Assembly: GCF_028618695.1 (NCBI RefSeq)
Contig: NZ_JAQIVI010000022.1
Location: forward strand, 62,001 to 126,000
DNA from: Natrinema soli
GTDB taxonomy: Archaea > Halobacteriota > Halobacteria > Halobacteriales > Natrialbaceae
Direction: 5' to 3'
Length of the DNA: 64,000 nt
In this document: positions 45,204-54,210 of the stretch, piece after piece
Position numbering within the stretch: the first letter of the stretch is position 1
Layout of the letters: each line of letters opens with the position of its first letter
Position numbers and translations under genes: made by a program
Notes under the pieces: model-generated
Told to the model about the DNA's origin: nothing
Seen by the model: only the letters and a program-made list of their open reading frames with translations
Database searches by the model: none

Positions 45204-45842
45204 TTAGTTTTCTACGGTGAGGCCTCTCGAAAGGGTAGCTATCATTTCCTCTTGCAGATGATAATAGATCCCGTCTTGGATCTCCTCAAGATTAGCACCG
45301 ATTTCGTCGTACTCGTCCTTATGAAGGATTAGCAAACCGAGAGACGATCCCATAAGCCCAAGTACGGTTATTGGCTCCATCTCTGAGATCGGGCCTTCGC
45401 TTCGTGCTTGGATATCTTTGATAGGGGGAACCAATACTTCCATCTCTTTCCGCTCTATCTCGGTAAGCTGATCAGACGAGACATTCCCAAGAACCTCTTG
45501 ATAGTCCCGTTTAATGAACACCTCCTGGATGAACTCATTTCCTTCACCAAATTCAACATAACAGCAGAAGAATTGCTCAAGCCGTTCTTGGGCATCGTTA
45601 CTCCCCTCCAGTTCCGACTGCAGTGTCTTCGCAAACTCGTCTAATTCCTGTTCGAATATCTCCACATAGAGATCAGACTTGGCGTCGAAAAATTGGTAGA
45701 ATGTGGGTTTAGCAATACCAACTGGTTCAGTAATATCCTTCACCGTTGTCTTCGCAGGCCCGTACTTCAACAACAGCTCACGCGCAGTTTCAAGAAGTTC
45801 CGCTCGTATCCGCTCCCGGTCTTCATCACTGAACTTTCGCAT
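45204..45842 (-). CDS. TetR-family transcriptional repressor
   Basis: From MRKFSDEDRERIRAELLETA the 212 residues have the TetR DNA-binding domain (YGPAKTTVKDITEPVGIAKP, TFYQFFDAKSDLYVEIFE) and an all-helical ligand domain. It is divergent from an ABC exporter operon, and a nested palindrome lies between the two starts. The likely role is repression of the exporter and of itself until a ligand is bound. Codon use is AT-richer than in the island to the left, consistent with transfer. Confidence 0.92.
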   Translation of the reverse strand: MRKFSDEDRERIRAELLETARELLLKYGPAKTTVKDITEPVGIAKPTFYQFFDAKSDLYVEIFEQELDEFAKTLQSELEGSNDAQERLEQFFCCYVEFGEGNEFIQEVFIKRDYQEVLGNVSSDQLTEIERKEMEVLVPPIKDIQARSEGPISEMEPITVLGLMGSSLGLLILHKDEYDEIGANLEEIQDGIYYHLQEEMIATLSRGLTVEN

Positions 45843-45871
45843 ATCTATCCGTCGGGCTTGAAAACTCATAA

Positions 45872-45918
45872 CTAAATTGGTTTTCGGTTATTACTCCATA
45901 ACCAAAATAGATATTTAG
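45872..45918. promoter_or_regulatory. nested palindrome, probable TetR operator
   Basis: The inner palindrome GGTTAT-N6-ATAACC (45886-45903) and the outer arms CTAAAT (45872-45877) and ATTTAG (45913-45918) share one centre. The left arm overlaps the TATA-like box of the TetR gene and the right arm that of the ABC operon (ATATTTAG, about 25 bases before ATG 45940). One bound complex could block both promoters. Confidence 0.65.
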
Positions 45919-45939
45919 TCATAGTATGTACGTTAGAGT

Positions 45940-46857
45940 ATGGCGACAATCGAAGTGAACGACCTAACAAAAGACTACGGGAGTGTCCGTGCGGTAGACT
46001 CCCTTTCGTTCACCGTAGAAAGCGGGGAGGTATTCGGCTTTCTCGGTCCAAACGGAGCCGGCAAGACAACGACGATTCGATCGCTTCTCGGGTTACTCGA
46101 ACCAACAGCTGGCACTGCGTCCGTCCTCGGCGCAGATATCCATGATGAGGGCGCGCTCATCGGGGCAAAACAACGAATCGGATATCTGCCTGCGCATCTC
46201 GGATTCGACGAGGAAGAGACGGGTGAAGGCGTCCTCGACTATCACGAATCAGTGAAAGGGGGGTCCCGTCGGGACGAACTCCTCGAGATATTTACCCCTC
46301 CAGTTGAGCGTCGGATCCGCGAGTATTCAACCGGGAACAAGCGTATGCTTGGTATCGTCCAGGCATTTATGCACGATCCCGAACTCGTAATCATGGACGA
46401 GCCAACCTCCGGCCTCGACCCCCTCAAACAAGAAGAGTTCAACGAGTTCATCAGGAACGAGCGCGAGCGTGGCAAGACGCTATTCTTTTCATCACACGTG
46501 CTGAGCGAAGTTCGCCGCGTGTGTGACCGCGTTGGTATCCTCCGTGAAGGGACGCTTGTTGGTCTGGAAGACATCGAGACGCTGCTTCAGCAAGGCGGAA
46601 AGCGGGTGCAACTCCAGACGACGGACGGGGCCAGAGCGGATCTCGCAGAGATCGACGGGGTAATAGACGTTCAGACGTTCGCGGAGGGAATCCAGTTCAT
46701 CTACACTGGAGAATATAACGCGCTGCTCCGTGAGCTTGCGACCCATGATGTCCGTGAGATAGAAATTAGCGAACCACCGCTGGAGGATATCTTTATGCAC
46801 TACTACGGGACAGACGGTGCAGTCGAAACCAGTCAGGGGGTGCAATCCGATGTTTGA
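45940..46857 (+). CDS. ABC transporter ATP-binding protein
   Basis: The 305 residues have Walker A GPNGAGKTT, signature YSTGNKRML (Ser-Thr-Gly-Asn replaces the usual Ser-Gly-Gly-Gln), and Walker B LVIMDEPTSGLDP, with switch His in FSSHVLSEV. The C-terminal 90 residues are a CcmA/NatA-like extension. Its stop overlaps the permease start by eight bases. Confidence 0.94.
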   Translation: MATIEVNDLTKDYGSVRAVDSLSFTVESGEVFGFLGPNGAGKTTTIRSLLGLLEPTAGTASVLGADIHDEGALIGAKQRIGYLPAHLGFDEEETGEGVLDYHESVKGGSRRDELLEIFTPPVERRIREYSTGNKRMLGIVQAFMHDPELVIMDEPTSGLDPLKQEEFNEFIRNERERGKTLFFSSHVLSEVRRVCDRVGILREGTLVGLEDIETLLQQGGKRVQLQTTDGARADLAEIDGVIDVQTFAEGIQFIYTGEYNALLRELATHDVREIEISEPPLEDIFMHYYGTDGAVETSQGVQSDV

Positions 46858-47635
46858 AACCACCAGGTATGAGATGAGCCGTCGAGTCCGTGGAACAGTA
46901 ATTCTGACTGTCGGTCTCAGTCTCTACGTGGCCTTCATCATCTGGTACTTCTCCCTCTTGGACCCGTCAGCATATGAGCAGATAGCGGAGTCGTTGCCGC
47001 CAGCGATGTTAGATGCATTCGGTATGCAGTCAATCGGTTCCATTGAGGGGTGGCTCGGAGGACAGATCTATACGTTCCTGTGGTTGCTGGGACTCGGGAT
47101 ATACTTCGCGTACGCATCGGCGGGAGTGATCGCGGGTGATATTGAGAGTGATCGAATGGATCTGTTGCTTTCGTTCCCCGTTTCTCGAAGCCAGTTACTC
47201 GCCGAGAAGTTTGCATCGTTTCTCCTCCCGGTAATTTCGCTAAACGTGGTTGTGGGCGGTGTCACGTACGGCCTCGTGTTGGCGATCGGTGAGACGATTG
47301 ATCCGATGCATCTCGCGTTGGCTCACCTCCTCTCGATTCCGTATCTCCTCGTCTGTGCAGCAATTGGTATGGTTCTCTCCGTTCTTGTGGATCGGGCAGC
47401 AGTTGCAGAACGAGCTGCCATCGGGCTGATATTCGTGCTCTGGCTCGTTGAGTCTGCTGTTGGTGCGGCAGAGGGCTTCGCGTGGATACAAAATATTAGT
47501 CCGACCCACTATTACTCTCCGACGCCGGTTCTCATTGATGGGTCGTACGAACTGGTTGATATAGGGATTTTGATTGCTACGTTCCTGAGCTTACTCATCG
47601 TGAGTCAGATCCTGTTCGAACGTCGAGATATATAA
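46850..47635 (+). CDS. ABC-2 type permease
   Basis: From MFETTRYEMSRRVRGTVILT the 261 residues carry six hydrophobic helices. Motif SDRMDLLLSFPVSRSQLLAE after helix 2 is characteristic of the NosY/ABC-2 family coupling region. It is translationally coupled to the ATPase and controlled with it by the TetR protein. The likely substrate is a hydrophobic drug or a lipid. Confidence 0.9.
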   Translation: MFETTRYEMSRRVRGTVILTVGLSLYVAFIIWYFSLLDPSAYEQIAESLPPAMLDAFGMQSIGSIEGWLGGQIYTFLWLLGLGIYFAYASAGVIAGDIESDRMDLLLSFPVSRSQLLAEKFASFLLPVISLNVVVGGVTYGLVLAIGETIDPMHLALAHLLSIPYLLVCAAIGMVLSVLVDRAAVAERAAIGLIFVLWLVESAVGAAEGFAWIQNISPTHYYSPTPVLIDGSYELVDIGILIATFLSLLIVSQILFERRDI

Positions 47636-47752
47636 GATGCCTTCTCGATTACATCAACAGACTTCTCGTTACCGTCAATTTGCCTAGGCAACGGATCTCC
47701 ACCGTCGTGCGGTTGTGTTCGGAGTCGGGCCGCCCGCTTATGCTGCATAGAT

Positions 47753-48415
47753 TCAGCGACTGGTGGCGCCGACGTGGAGCGACGAGAACACGGTCGCCTC
47801 GATCTTCCGGAGGTGCTCGCCGACGGTCGTCTCGGCCAGGCCGATCGCCGCCCCGATCTCGTCGTGGGTCGCCTCGCGGGGCTCCTGGTAGTACCCGAGG
47901 TCGACCGCCGCTTCCAGCACCTCGCGCTGGCGCTCGGTCAGCCGAGAGACGACGTGGCGGGGGCCGGGCGTGTACGGGCCAGTCCGTTCGATCTCGACCC
48001 TGATGCCCTCCGGCTGCTCGAAGAGGGTGTCAGCGAAGGCTGCCTCCGTCCCGATGTAGGTCACCCGGAGGCCACCGTCTTCGGTGTACTCGATCGGCAT
48101 GTCGATCAGGGAGGACGACTCGCGCCGGTTCTCCATGAGCATCCGGCTCAGATCGTCCACCGCATAGCGCGTATATGAGAAGAACCCGGAATCGTCGCCG
48201 GTGATCGAGAACTCGAAGACGTCGGGCGACTCCGACAGGATTCCGCGGAGTTCCTCCACGTCGCCACGACCCTCGGCGAACATCGCGACGGTGTCGTCGT
48301 CGAGGAGTTCCATTCGGTGGATGGCTCGGTACGCCAGGCCGAGTTCGTTGACCTGCCGGTCGAGCCGGTTGATCCCACCGTCCTCGGGATAGCCCACGAA
48401 TGTGACGTAACGCAT
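47753..48415 (-). CDS. HTH-10 family transcriptional regulator
   Basis: From MRYVTFVGYPEDGGINRLDR the 220 residues show the family sensory segment (YTEDGGLRVTYIGTEAAFAD) and the HTH-10 domain: SRLTERQREVLEAAVDLGYY, QEPREATHDEIGAAIGLAET and TVGEHLRKIEA. It is divergent from the glycosyltransferase at 48513 and may control it. Its N-terminus (MRYVTFV) also resembles that of the protein at 35993 (MRYITFV), so they are paralogues. Confidence 0.9.
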   Translation of the reverse strand: MRYVTFVGYPEDGGINRLDRQVNELGLAYRAIHRMELLDDDTVAMFAEGRGDVEELRGILSESPDVFEFSITGDDSGFFSYTRYAVDDLSRMLMENRRESSSLIDMPIEYTEDGGLRVTYIGTEAAFADTLFEQPEGIRVEIERTGPYTPGPRHVVSRLTERQREVLEAAVDLGYYQEPREATHDEIGAAIGLAETTVGEHLRKIEATVFSSLHVGATSR

Positions 48416-48512
48416 ACGTTCGTGATTGACTGCGACCGACAAAGACGTTGACCATAAGCGTCCATGGATCACCGGCAGCGCGCTCATCGCCCCCGGGAGA
48501 GGAGGGATACCC

Positions 48513-49427
48513 ATGTCTGAGCGGCCGCCGACGAGTATTCTCCTCCCGACGACGAAGTGGACCGACGCATGCGCGGAGGTCACTGTCCAGCTCGGAGACG
48601 GCGACGAGTTATTGGTCATCCACGACGGCGCGGAGGACCCCGTCACCGAGCAGAAAGAGAGCCACGAGGGCGTCAGGCTCATCGCCGCCGGTGAACCCGA
48701 GGGCTGCTCGGGGAAGGCCAACGCCATCGTCGCCGGGATGGAGGCCGCGCGCCACGACCGCATCGTCTGGACGGACGACGACTACCACCATCCCCCGGAC
48801 TGGCTGGCGACGATGAACGCGGACTACGAGGAACACGGCCCGGTGTCGGAGGTGCCGTACTTTGTCGGCCAGGACCCCCTCTCGGTGGTGCTCGAACCGC
48901 TGTACGCTTCGGGGGGCTCGCTCGGCCTCTACCTCGGCGACCAAATCTGGGGTGGTTCGGTCGTGTTCGAGCGAGGGGACATCGACGAGGCAGCGTTCCT
49001 CGACGAACTCCGGCGCACCGTCAGCGACGACGGCCTCCTCATGGAGTACCTCGAGGTGACGACGGTCGGCCGGACGCGAATCGTCCCCATCGGAGGGAGC
49101 GTTCGCGAGGCGGTTGAGCGCCCGGTTCGCTGGACGCAGATCCTTCGGTGGCACTTCCCCGGTACCGTCGCCGGGATCTGTCTCGTCTCGCTGCTCGTAC
49201 TCGCAGGGGCGGTTCTGGCCCCGCTCCCTGCGGCGGCAATCCTCACGGTGGCACATTTCGCCGTCTACGAGGTCCTGGGCATCCGCCGGTGGACGGCCGT
49301 GCTGGCGTATCCGTCGCTGTTCGTGTTCGTCCCACTTCTCTTCTACGCGCTCGCCCGCCGGACGTTCGTCTGGGGCGGCCGGCGATACCGGTGGCGAGGG
49401 AAGTTCGACGTGGCGGTCATCGAATAG
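48513..49427 (+). CDS. family 2-like glycosyltransferase with C-terminal membrane helices
   Basis: From MSERPPTSILLPTTKWTDAC the 304 residues have a GT-A fold: HDGAEDPV, the acidic metal motif WTDDDYHH, a sugar-pocket segment SLGLYLGDQIWGGSVVFERG, and two or three C-terminal helices (about 217-285). The plan resembles ceramide glucosyltransferase-like enzymes, so a membrane lipid or polyprenyl acceptor is likely. It is shorter than most such enzymes. Confidence 0.83.
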   Translation: MSERPPTSILLPTTKWTDACAEVTVQLGDGDELLVIHDGAEDPVTEQKESHEGVRLIAAGEPEGCSGKANAIVAGMEAARHDRIVWTDDDYHHPPDWLATMNADYEEHGPVSEVPYFVGQDPLSVVLEPLYASGGSLGLYLGDQIWGGSVVFERGDIDEAAFLDELRRTVSDDGLLMEYLEVTTVGRTRIVPIGGSVREAVERPVRWTQILRWHFPGTVAGICLVSLLVLAGAVLAPLPAAAILTVAHFAVYEVLGIRRWTAVLAYPSLFVFVPLLFYALARRTFVWGGRRYRWRGKFDVAVIE

Positions 49428-49749
49428 CGACCTGTCCGAAGACGATACGCTAAACGAGGTGTGTTCGCGATTCGCTCACCCCATTCGAAGTGACCGAGTT
49501 CCACCCGAAACCGCGTGAGCCGGGCGGGACCTTCGGTCCGCTAGAAGCCGGCGTGAAACGCCCGCGATGCCGTGAGCGCGTCAACGACGAGTCCACAGCC
49601 GCGTCGCAGACGTGATGGTCGCGATAGTCGAGATCCAGGCACGCCTGGACGGCACAGGCAACGCAAATCGAGCGGGAGACGGGGTTGTTCTGTTCCCCGG
49701 TTTGCGCTGTACCGGATCCGGTATCATCGTTGACACTAGCAAGGGTTGC
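49428..49749. other. intergenic region without recognised features
   Basis: I see no gene or repeat. It follows the glycosyltransferase and precedes the 3' end of the decayed toxin gene. Confidence 0.4.
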
Positions 49750-50089
49750 TCAGGAGGAGATGTAGCCGATCGATTGTCTTGCCACGTCCTCGGCGCGTTC
49801 GTCGACGAGGGAGGTCATATGGAGATCGACCTCTGCAGCACTATTGAGGGTCGCGAGCGACCACGGAAGGACGTCACTGCGTTCTCCGAGTGGGTCGCCC
49901 TCGTAGTCGTCGTCTCGAAGCGGGAGTGATTCTTCGTAGTAGGTCCTCGTGGAGATCAGGACCGAGATGAGTTGCACGCCGTGGTTCGGACTGAGGTGTT
50001 TCCAGAACGAGCATCGGGCGACCTTTATCCGAGAGCGGATCAGCCCCCCAGACAATGTCGCCTCGCTCCAGTTCTTTGAACGCGGTCAC
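49750..50089 (-). pseudogene. frameshifted PemK/MazF-like toxin gene
   Basis: The start reads MTAFKELERGDIVWGADPLS and DKGRPMLVLETPQ, the PemK/MazF-type first strands (RGDIVWGADP, GRPMLVL). After a frameshift near 49990 it continues HGVQLISVLISTRTYYEESL, SDVLPWSLATLNSAAEVDLH and a conserved tail. The frame break kills the gene unless it is a sequencing error. Its ATG overlaps the upstream gene's stop by four bases, as in toxin-antitoxin pairs. Confidence 0.7.
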
Positions 50090-50345
50090 CGAACTTCCTC
50101 CATTTCATCGGTTTTCAACTCCTCGAGATGCTCCTCCCCATATTGCTCGTCTCTACCCCTTGGAGGACCACCATATACTTCTTCCCGCCCTGGCTCACGA
50201 CCAGATAGAGGACGACAGAGCCCTTCACACGACCGATACTGTTCAGGATGATGAAGGTACTGCGTCAGTGCCTTCACGTCGTGTTCTTTGAGCGCTGCAA
50301 AGCCCTTGATCCCGATTACGTCGCTGGTCGCGAACCTAGCAATAT
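50086..50345 (-). pseudogene. frameshifted partner (antitoxin-like) gene of the PemK-like toxin
   Basis: One frame reads GIKGFAALKEHDVKALTQYL and later GRDEQYGEEHLEELKTDEME. The middle is in another frame: SIGRVKGSVVLYLVVSQGGK. Both belong to a small haloarchaeal protein usually found directly before PemK-like toxins. Frame changes at about 50240 and 50165 make it non-functional. Confidence 0.55.
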
Positions 50346-50399
50346 AATTGAAATATCAAGCCGACATTTTATATATTCCCTCGAAATTGTGATCTGACG

Positions 50400-50639
50400 A
50401 TGGCAGAGAAAACACTCAAGGAGGAAAAACTGGCGCGAGATGAGGCTGCAGAAGAACTCAGAACACTTGCCGATGAAATTGAAGGGGACGGACCAGCAGA
50501 TGTCCAAATAGGGAATAAGACTGTCTCCCTCTCTCCACCATCAACTATTGCGTATGAAGTCGGAGTCAGGGAAAGCTCCTCAATTTTGCGAGGAAATCGT
50601 GAAACAATCACAGTTAAAATGGACTGGAAGCCAGAGTAA
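50400..50639 (+). CDS. amphi-Trp domain protein
   Basis: The 79 residues match the amphi-Trp domain: LARDEAAEELRTLADEIEGD, DVQIGNKTVSLSPPSTIAYE and a final beta strand TVKMDWKPE with the conserved Trp. It is a small conserved domain of unknown role. The gene is AT-richer than its surroundings. Confidence 0.85.
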   Translation: MAEKTLKEEKLARDEAAEELRTLADEIEGDGPADVQIGNKTVSLSPPSTIAYEVGVRESSSILRGNRETITVKMDWKPE

Positions 50640-50666
50640 TATATTCCAATCAACGGTAGTGTCTAG

Positions 50667-50760
50667 TCATCGTTTCACCACTTCCTCGGCGGGAGTGCGG
50701 TTGTCGAGCGTCTGATTCGGTCGTCGTGTACTGGAATAGTAGACGAAGCGGCGAGCCAGC
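50667..50760 (-). pseudogene. 3' end of a DDE transposase (minus strand)
   Basis: Read leftward: ARRFVYYSSTRRPNQTLDNR, TPAEEVVKR and stop. This is the C-terminal end of an rve-type transposase (consensus RPNxxLDxRTPAEEV). Confidence 0.65.
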
Positions 50761-50785
50761 GCTGGCTCACCACTATCCACATCTG

Positions 50786-50872
50786 ATGGAACCGATCGAT
50801 CCACGTCGTAACCGTGAACGTCCGAATTTGGCATTAGATGAACGAACTCCTGCCGAGGAGGTGTTCATCTAG
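50786..50872 (+). pseudogene. 3' end of a second related transposase (plus strand)
   Basis: Reads MEPIDPRRNRERPNLALDER then TPAEEVFI and stop. It repeats the motif of the opposite-strand fragment at 50667 with different residues, so two elements of one family ended next to each other in opposite orientation. Confidence 0.65.
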
Positions 50873-50978
50873 ACAGTGGCGTCCTCGCGGGGGCTCGACG
50901 TAGAATATGAAGATTGACATCGATGCTACCCCTGTTCACCGTAGTGTCTGAAATCAACGCAGAATAATTGTTCAATCC

Positions 50979-52124
50979 ATGATTAATACACTCCATATGG
51001 AAATAATCTTCGCGCTAAACATTCCGGAGATTCCGCTGACTGAACATCCATGGATACTCGTCGGTGGCATTCTCGTCGGCTCGTATCTTCTCTCTCGGTT
51101 CATAGAGTGGATCGGACATCACTTCTTGAGTCAGTCGGATCGATGGCCGGACGATTCAATGAGTCAGGTCTTTTTGAACGAATTACACACACCGCTACAC
51201 GCCTCTATCATCCTTGGTGGCGTCTACCTTAGCCTGAATACGTTAGGAGTTATCCAGTCGAGCTATTATCTTGTCAATGGGATCCTCTCTATACTCATCA
51301 TATTATGGATGAGGGCAACTATCGGATTCGGATCTCAATGGATCGAAGTCGTGAATGCGAACGAAAGTGAGTATGAATTCTCGCCTGTATTCAAGAATTT
51401 TTTAACTATCACCTCTCTCATTCTAACATTACTATTCGTCCTTGTCATCTGGGAAATCAACGTTACACCGATTTTCGCCTCTGCAGGAGTCCTTAGTATT
51501 ATACTCGGCCTGGCCGCACAGGACACAATCGGGAATTTGATCGGCGGTGTCTCGCTCTACTTCGACGATACGTATAAAACGGGCGACGTTATCCTCCTTG
51601 AAGACGGTCGTCGTGGGACGGTCACCGATATCGGGATACGAAGTACGACGGTTCTCACACGCGACAACATCCTGATTACGGTCCCGAACTCAGTGTTGAA
51701 TTCTGCATCTGTGATCAACGAATCCGCTCCGCAGCGGCGAAAGCGAATTCGGGTGTCAGTTACGGTTGCTTATGGAACGGACCATGAGGATGTCGAAGAA
51801 ATTCTTCTAAAGATCTGTGACGAAGTCGCGCTAATACTGGACAATCCGGCACCACAAGTGCTGTTTCGGGAATTTGGCGATTCCGCACTCGTATTCGAGC
51901 TCTGGGCCTTCGTTGCTCATCCCTTCAGCGAGCCCCGCGCCGTCGATCAGATCAACCGTCTCGTGTACGAAGAGTTCGACGAAGCCGATATCGATATTCC
52001 ATTCCCGCAACGTGAGATCAGTTATCTTTCGCAGGAAAATGATCCGACGAAGGAGATGATGCAAGCGGGTGATGAGCGAGTCTCTGAGTATTCAGAAGAA
52101 CACATACACGGGAAAGACTCGTGA
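50979..52124 (+). CDS. MscS-family mechanosensitive ion channel
   Basis: The 381 residues have four membrane helices (about 26-45, 62-85, 88-110, 140-160) and the pore helix and beta domain: GVLSIILGLAAQDTIGNLIG, GVSLYFDDTYKTGDVILLED and RSTTVLTRDNILITVPNSVL. The C-terminal cytoplasmic domain is complete. It should release solutes on hypo-osmotic shock. A second family member is at 53329 on the other strand. Confidence 0.93.
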   Translation: MINTLHMEIIFALNIPEIPLTEHPWILVGGILVGSYLLSRFIEWIGHHFLSQSDRWPDDSMSQVFLNELHTPLHASIILGGVYLSLNTLGVIQSSYYLVNGILSILIILWMRATIGFGSQWIEVVNANESEYEFSPVFKNFLTITSLILTLLFVLVIWEINVTPIFASAGVLSIILGLAAQDTIGNLIGGVSLYFDDTYKTGDVILLEDGRRGTVTDIGIRSTTVLTRDNILITVPNSVLNSASVINESAPQRRKRIRVSVTVAYGTDHEDVEEILLKICDEVALILDNPAPQVLFREFGDSALVFELWAFVAHPFSEPRAVDQINRLVYEEFDEADIDIPFPQREISYLSQENDPTKEMMQAGDERVSEYSEEHIHGKDS

Positions 52125-52341
52125 AGTACCACGGGTCGGCTGACCCGTGGCGTCCGTGTCTACCCAGTAGTCAGGGCAACGATCTTTAATTCCTCTCGCG
52201 CTTGTCTCTCACCTTTCGCCGACGTTCCGTGTCGGGTACCGCCCGAACCCACTATCAGTACCTCGCAAAGTTTGGTGTTATGCGGAATACAGTCTGGATA
52301 CTGGTTGATTTCCACTCACTTTCGAGTACCCTATTCTGGTG
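52125..52341. other. intergenic region without recognised features
   Basis: A short AT/GC-mixed gap between the channel and the next small membrane gene. Nothing recognisable. Confidence 0.35.
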
Positions 52342-52641
52342 ATGTGGCAAGATCTCGTCTTCCTTGGTGGAAGTGTTCTCTCGATCGTCTTCCTCGCTCC
52401 GACACTGCGAGACAAAACAGCACAGATCCCGCTTGGCTCGAGTATGCCGTCCATGACCATCGGCAGTCTCTATACTATCACGTCCGCCACGCTGAGGATG
52501 CGGTTCTCGGTGCTCGGCTCGGCCGCCGTCGCCATCATGTGGTCGCTGATAGTCTGCTACCGCTCGCCCAGCCCACACGACGGCCCGTCAACATCCCGCA
52601 CTTCCTCAACGATCTCTCCCGGCGAGTCCGCCGACTCATGA
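52342..52641 (+). CDS. small membrane protein, haloarchaeal conserved type
   Basis: From MWQDLVFLGGSVLSIVFLAP the 99 residues contain three hydrophobic stretches (FLGGSVLSIVFLA, MTIGSLYTITSATL, VLGSAAVAIMWSLIVCY). I recognise the start as a recurrent haloarchaeal small protein, but it has no known role. Confidence 0.6.
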   Translation: MWQDLVFLGGSVLSIVFLAPTLRDKTAQIPLGSSMPSMTIGSLYTITSATLRMRFSVLGSAAVAIMWSLIVCYRSPSPHDGPSTSRTSSTISPGESADS

Positions 52642-52766
52642 CCGACTTCCGAACGGAAGACCATTCAACTTCGTCCAGTCATAGTCAATCGGCTGACTAA
52701 TCGTACTTACTAATCGCCTGACTCTAGGCAGACTGCGACCTCCTCTCGGGGATACAATTAAGCAGT

Positions 52767-53081
52767 ATGGTATTGAGCTATAGACATACGGATGAAATGA
52801 TAGATGCCATTGGTCGACGATCCACGCCCCCACTTCCCGACTGGGTGACCGATGCCGACACCATCCTCTCCACCCACATGGCAGACACGGAGACCGGTGA
52901 CAGCCAGTGTCGCGTTCCAACCATCAGCCGTGAGAAGGCGGTAGACGTACTCAATGCGTCAGACGAGCTGGCGCTCGAACCAGAGGATGCAAACTACGCG
53001 ATCACACGCCTGCTTGAACGTGGATACTTCTACGTGGTCGATGACGAACTCCGTGTAACCCTTCCGTCAAGGGAGCAGTGA
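52767..53081 (+). CDS. small acidic protein of unknown function
   Basis: The 104 residues have LPDWVTDADTILSTHMADTE, CRVPTISREKAVDVL, and LEPEDANYAITRLLERGYFY then VVDDELRVTLP. The last part has a winged-helix look (helix, helix, hairpin). Similar small proteins occur in haloarchaea. DNA binding is a guess. Confidence 0.6.
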   Translation: MVLSYRHTDEMIDAIGRRSTPPLPDWVTDADTILSTHMADTETGDSQCRVPTISREKAVDVLNASDELALEPEDANYAITRLLERGYFYVVDDELRVTLPSREQ

Positions 53082-53328
53082 CGATTCACTTTTCGATACT
53101 TCGTCCCTAGTGGACGATCCAGTCAATCCGCACCCAGTTAGGGAACTGATAGATGGGGGCGACTCTTGGCAGCGGAGTGCTCCCCTCCTCGTGTCTGCCG
53201 TGAGACTCGCTACGTGACCGGGTAGGACCTTACTGGATGGCCCACTAGCAGTGCCGTCCTGATTATATTCTCACATACAAGACGATATTTATCAACTTAA
53301 ACTGAAGGATCCCACAGCAGCGTCGTCG

Positions 53329-54210
53329 TTAAGCCGCTTCAGCGACAGTTTTCCGATCGGCAAGCTCGAGGTCCCCTTCAAGCGTTCGGACTGGGTAGGG
53401 GATATCAATTCCCTCCTCATCGAACCGCTGTTTAACTGCTGTGATGTACTCTCCCTTGGTACGCACGAAGTCTGCTCTCGATGGATTAGCAATCCAAATT
53501 CGCGACTGGAGGCCCACATCAGAATCATTGAGTTCGGTCAGGCGGACGGAAGGAGCGGGGTCGTCCATAATTTCAGAATTTCTTCTAGCTTCGTCAATGA
53601 TAATATCGGTCGCTTCCTGAATATCGTCATTATAGCCGATTCCGAAGACGAACTTCAGCCGGAGCTTGTCTCCGTCAACAGGGTTTTTTATCACTCCTTC
53701 AGTAAGCGTAGAGTTGGGGACTGTCAACAGTTCGTTGTCAAATGTACGGACACGAGTAACGCGTAGAGAAATATCTTCGACGACGCCCGAGTAATCGCCG
53801 CCGTCCCATTCAATCCAATTACCAACGCGGAACGGCTTATCAATATAGATGAACACTCCCGCAACAAAGTTTGCGATGACGTTCTGCAATGCAAACCCGA
53901 CTGCAAGTGCTCCAGCTGCAGTAATGCCAGCTAATGATACCAGGAAATTGCCGTAGCCAGCGAAACCGAACGCAATTGCAACTCCAAGAAAGAGGATACC
54001 AAACCTTGTGAGCATCAGTAATGGATTACGGACGTGTGCGTCCAATCCCCGTTTGTTAAGCGCTTGTTCTACGAGGGGGACTCCAACGAATCGACCGGCC
54101 AGCCAGATCACACCGAATGCGGCGATAAACCGAAGCGCTGCGACCGCACTTGCGATAAGTGCGTCCGAATCGATGACATCTATCTGTAATAACGACAATT
54201 CAAAATTCAT
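53329..54210 (-). CDS. MscS-family mechanosensitive channel, short form
   Basis: The 293 residues have three helices, as in small-conductance MscS, followed by ITAAGALAVGFALQNVIANF (pore helix), FIYIDKPFRVGNWIEWDGGD and VRTFDNELLTVPNSTLTEGV, and a C-terminal domain ending in SLTP-like charged residues. It is distinct from the longer channel at 50979. Confidence 0.93.
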   Translation of the reverse strand: MNFELSLLQIDVIDSDALIASAVAALRFIAAFGVIWLAGRFVGVPLVEQALNKRGLDAHVRNPLLMLTRFGILFLGVAIAFGFAGYGNFLVSLAGITAAGALAVGFALQNVIANFVAGVFIYIDKPFRVGNWIEWDGGDYSGVVEDISLRVTRVRTFDNELLTVPNSTLTEGVIKNPVDGDKLRLKFVFGIGYNDDIQEATDIIIDEARRNSEIMDDPAPSVRLTELNDSDVGLQSRIWIANPSRADFVRTKGEYITAVKQRFDEEGIDIPYPVRTLEGDLELADRKTVAEAA

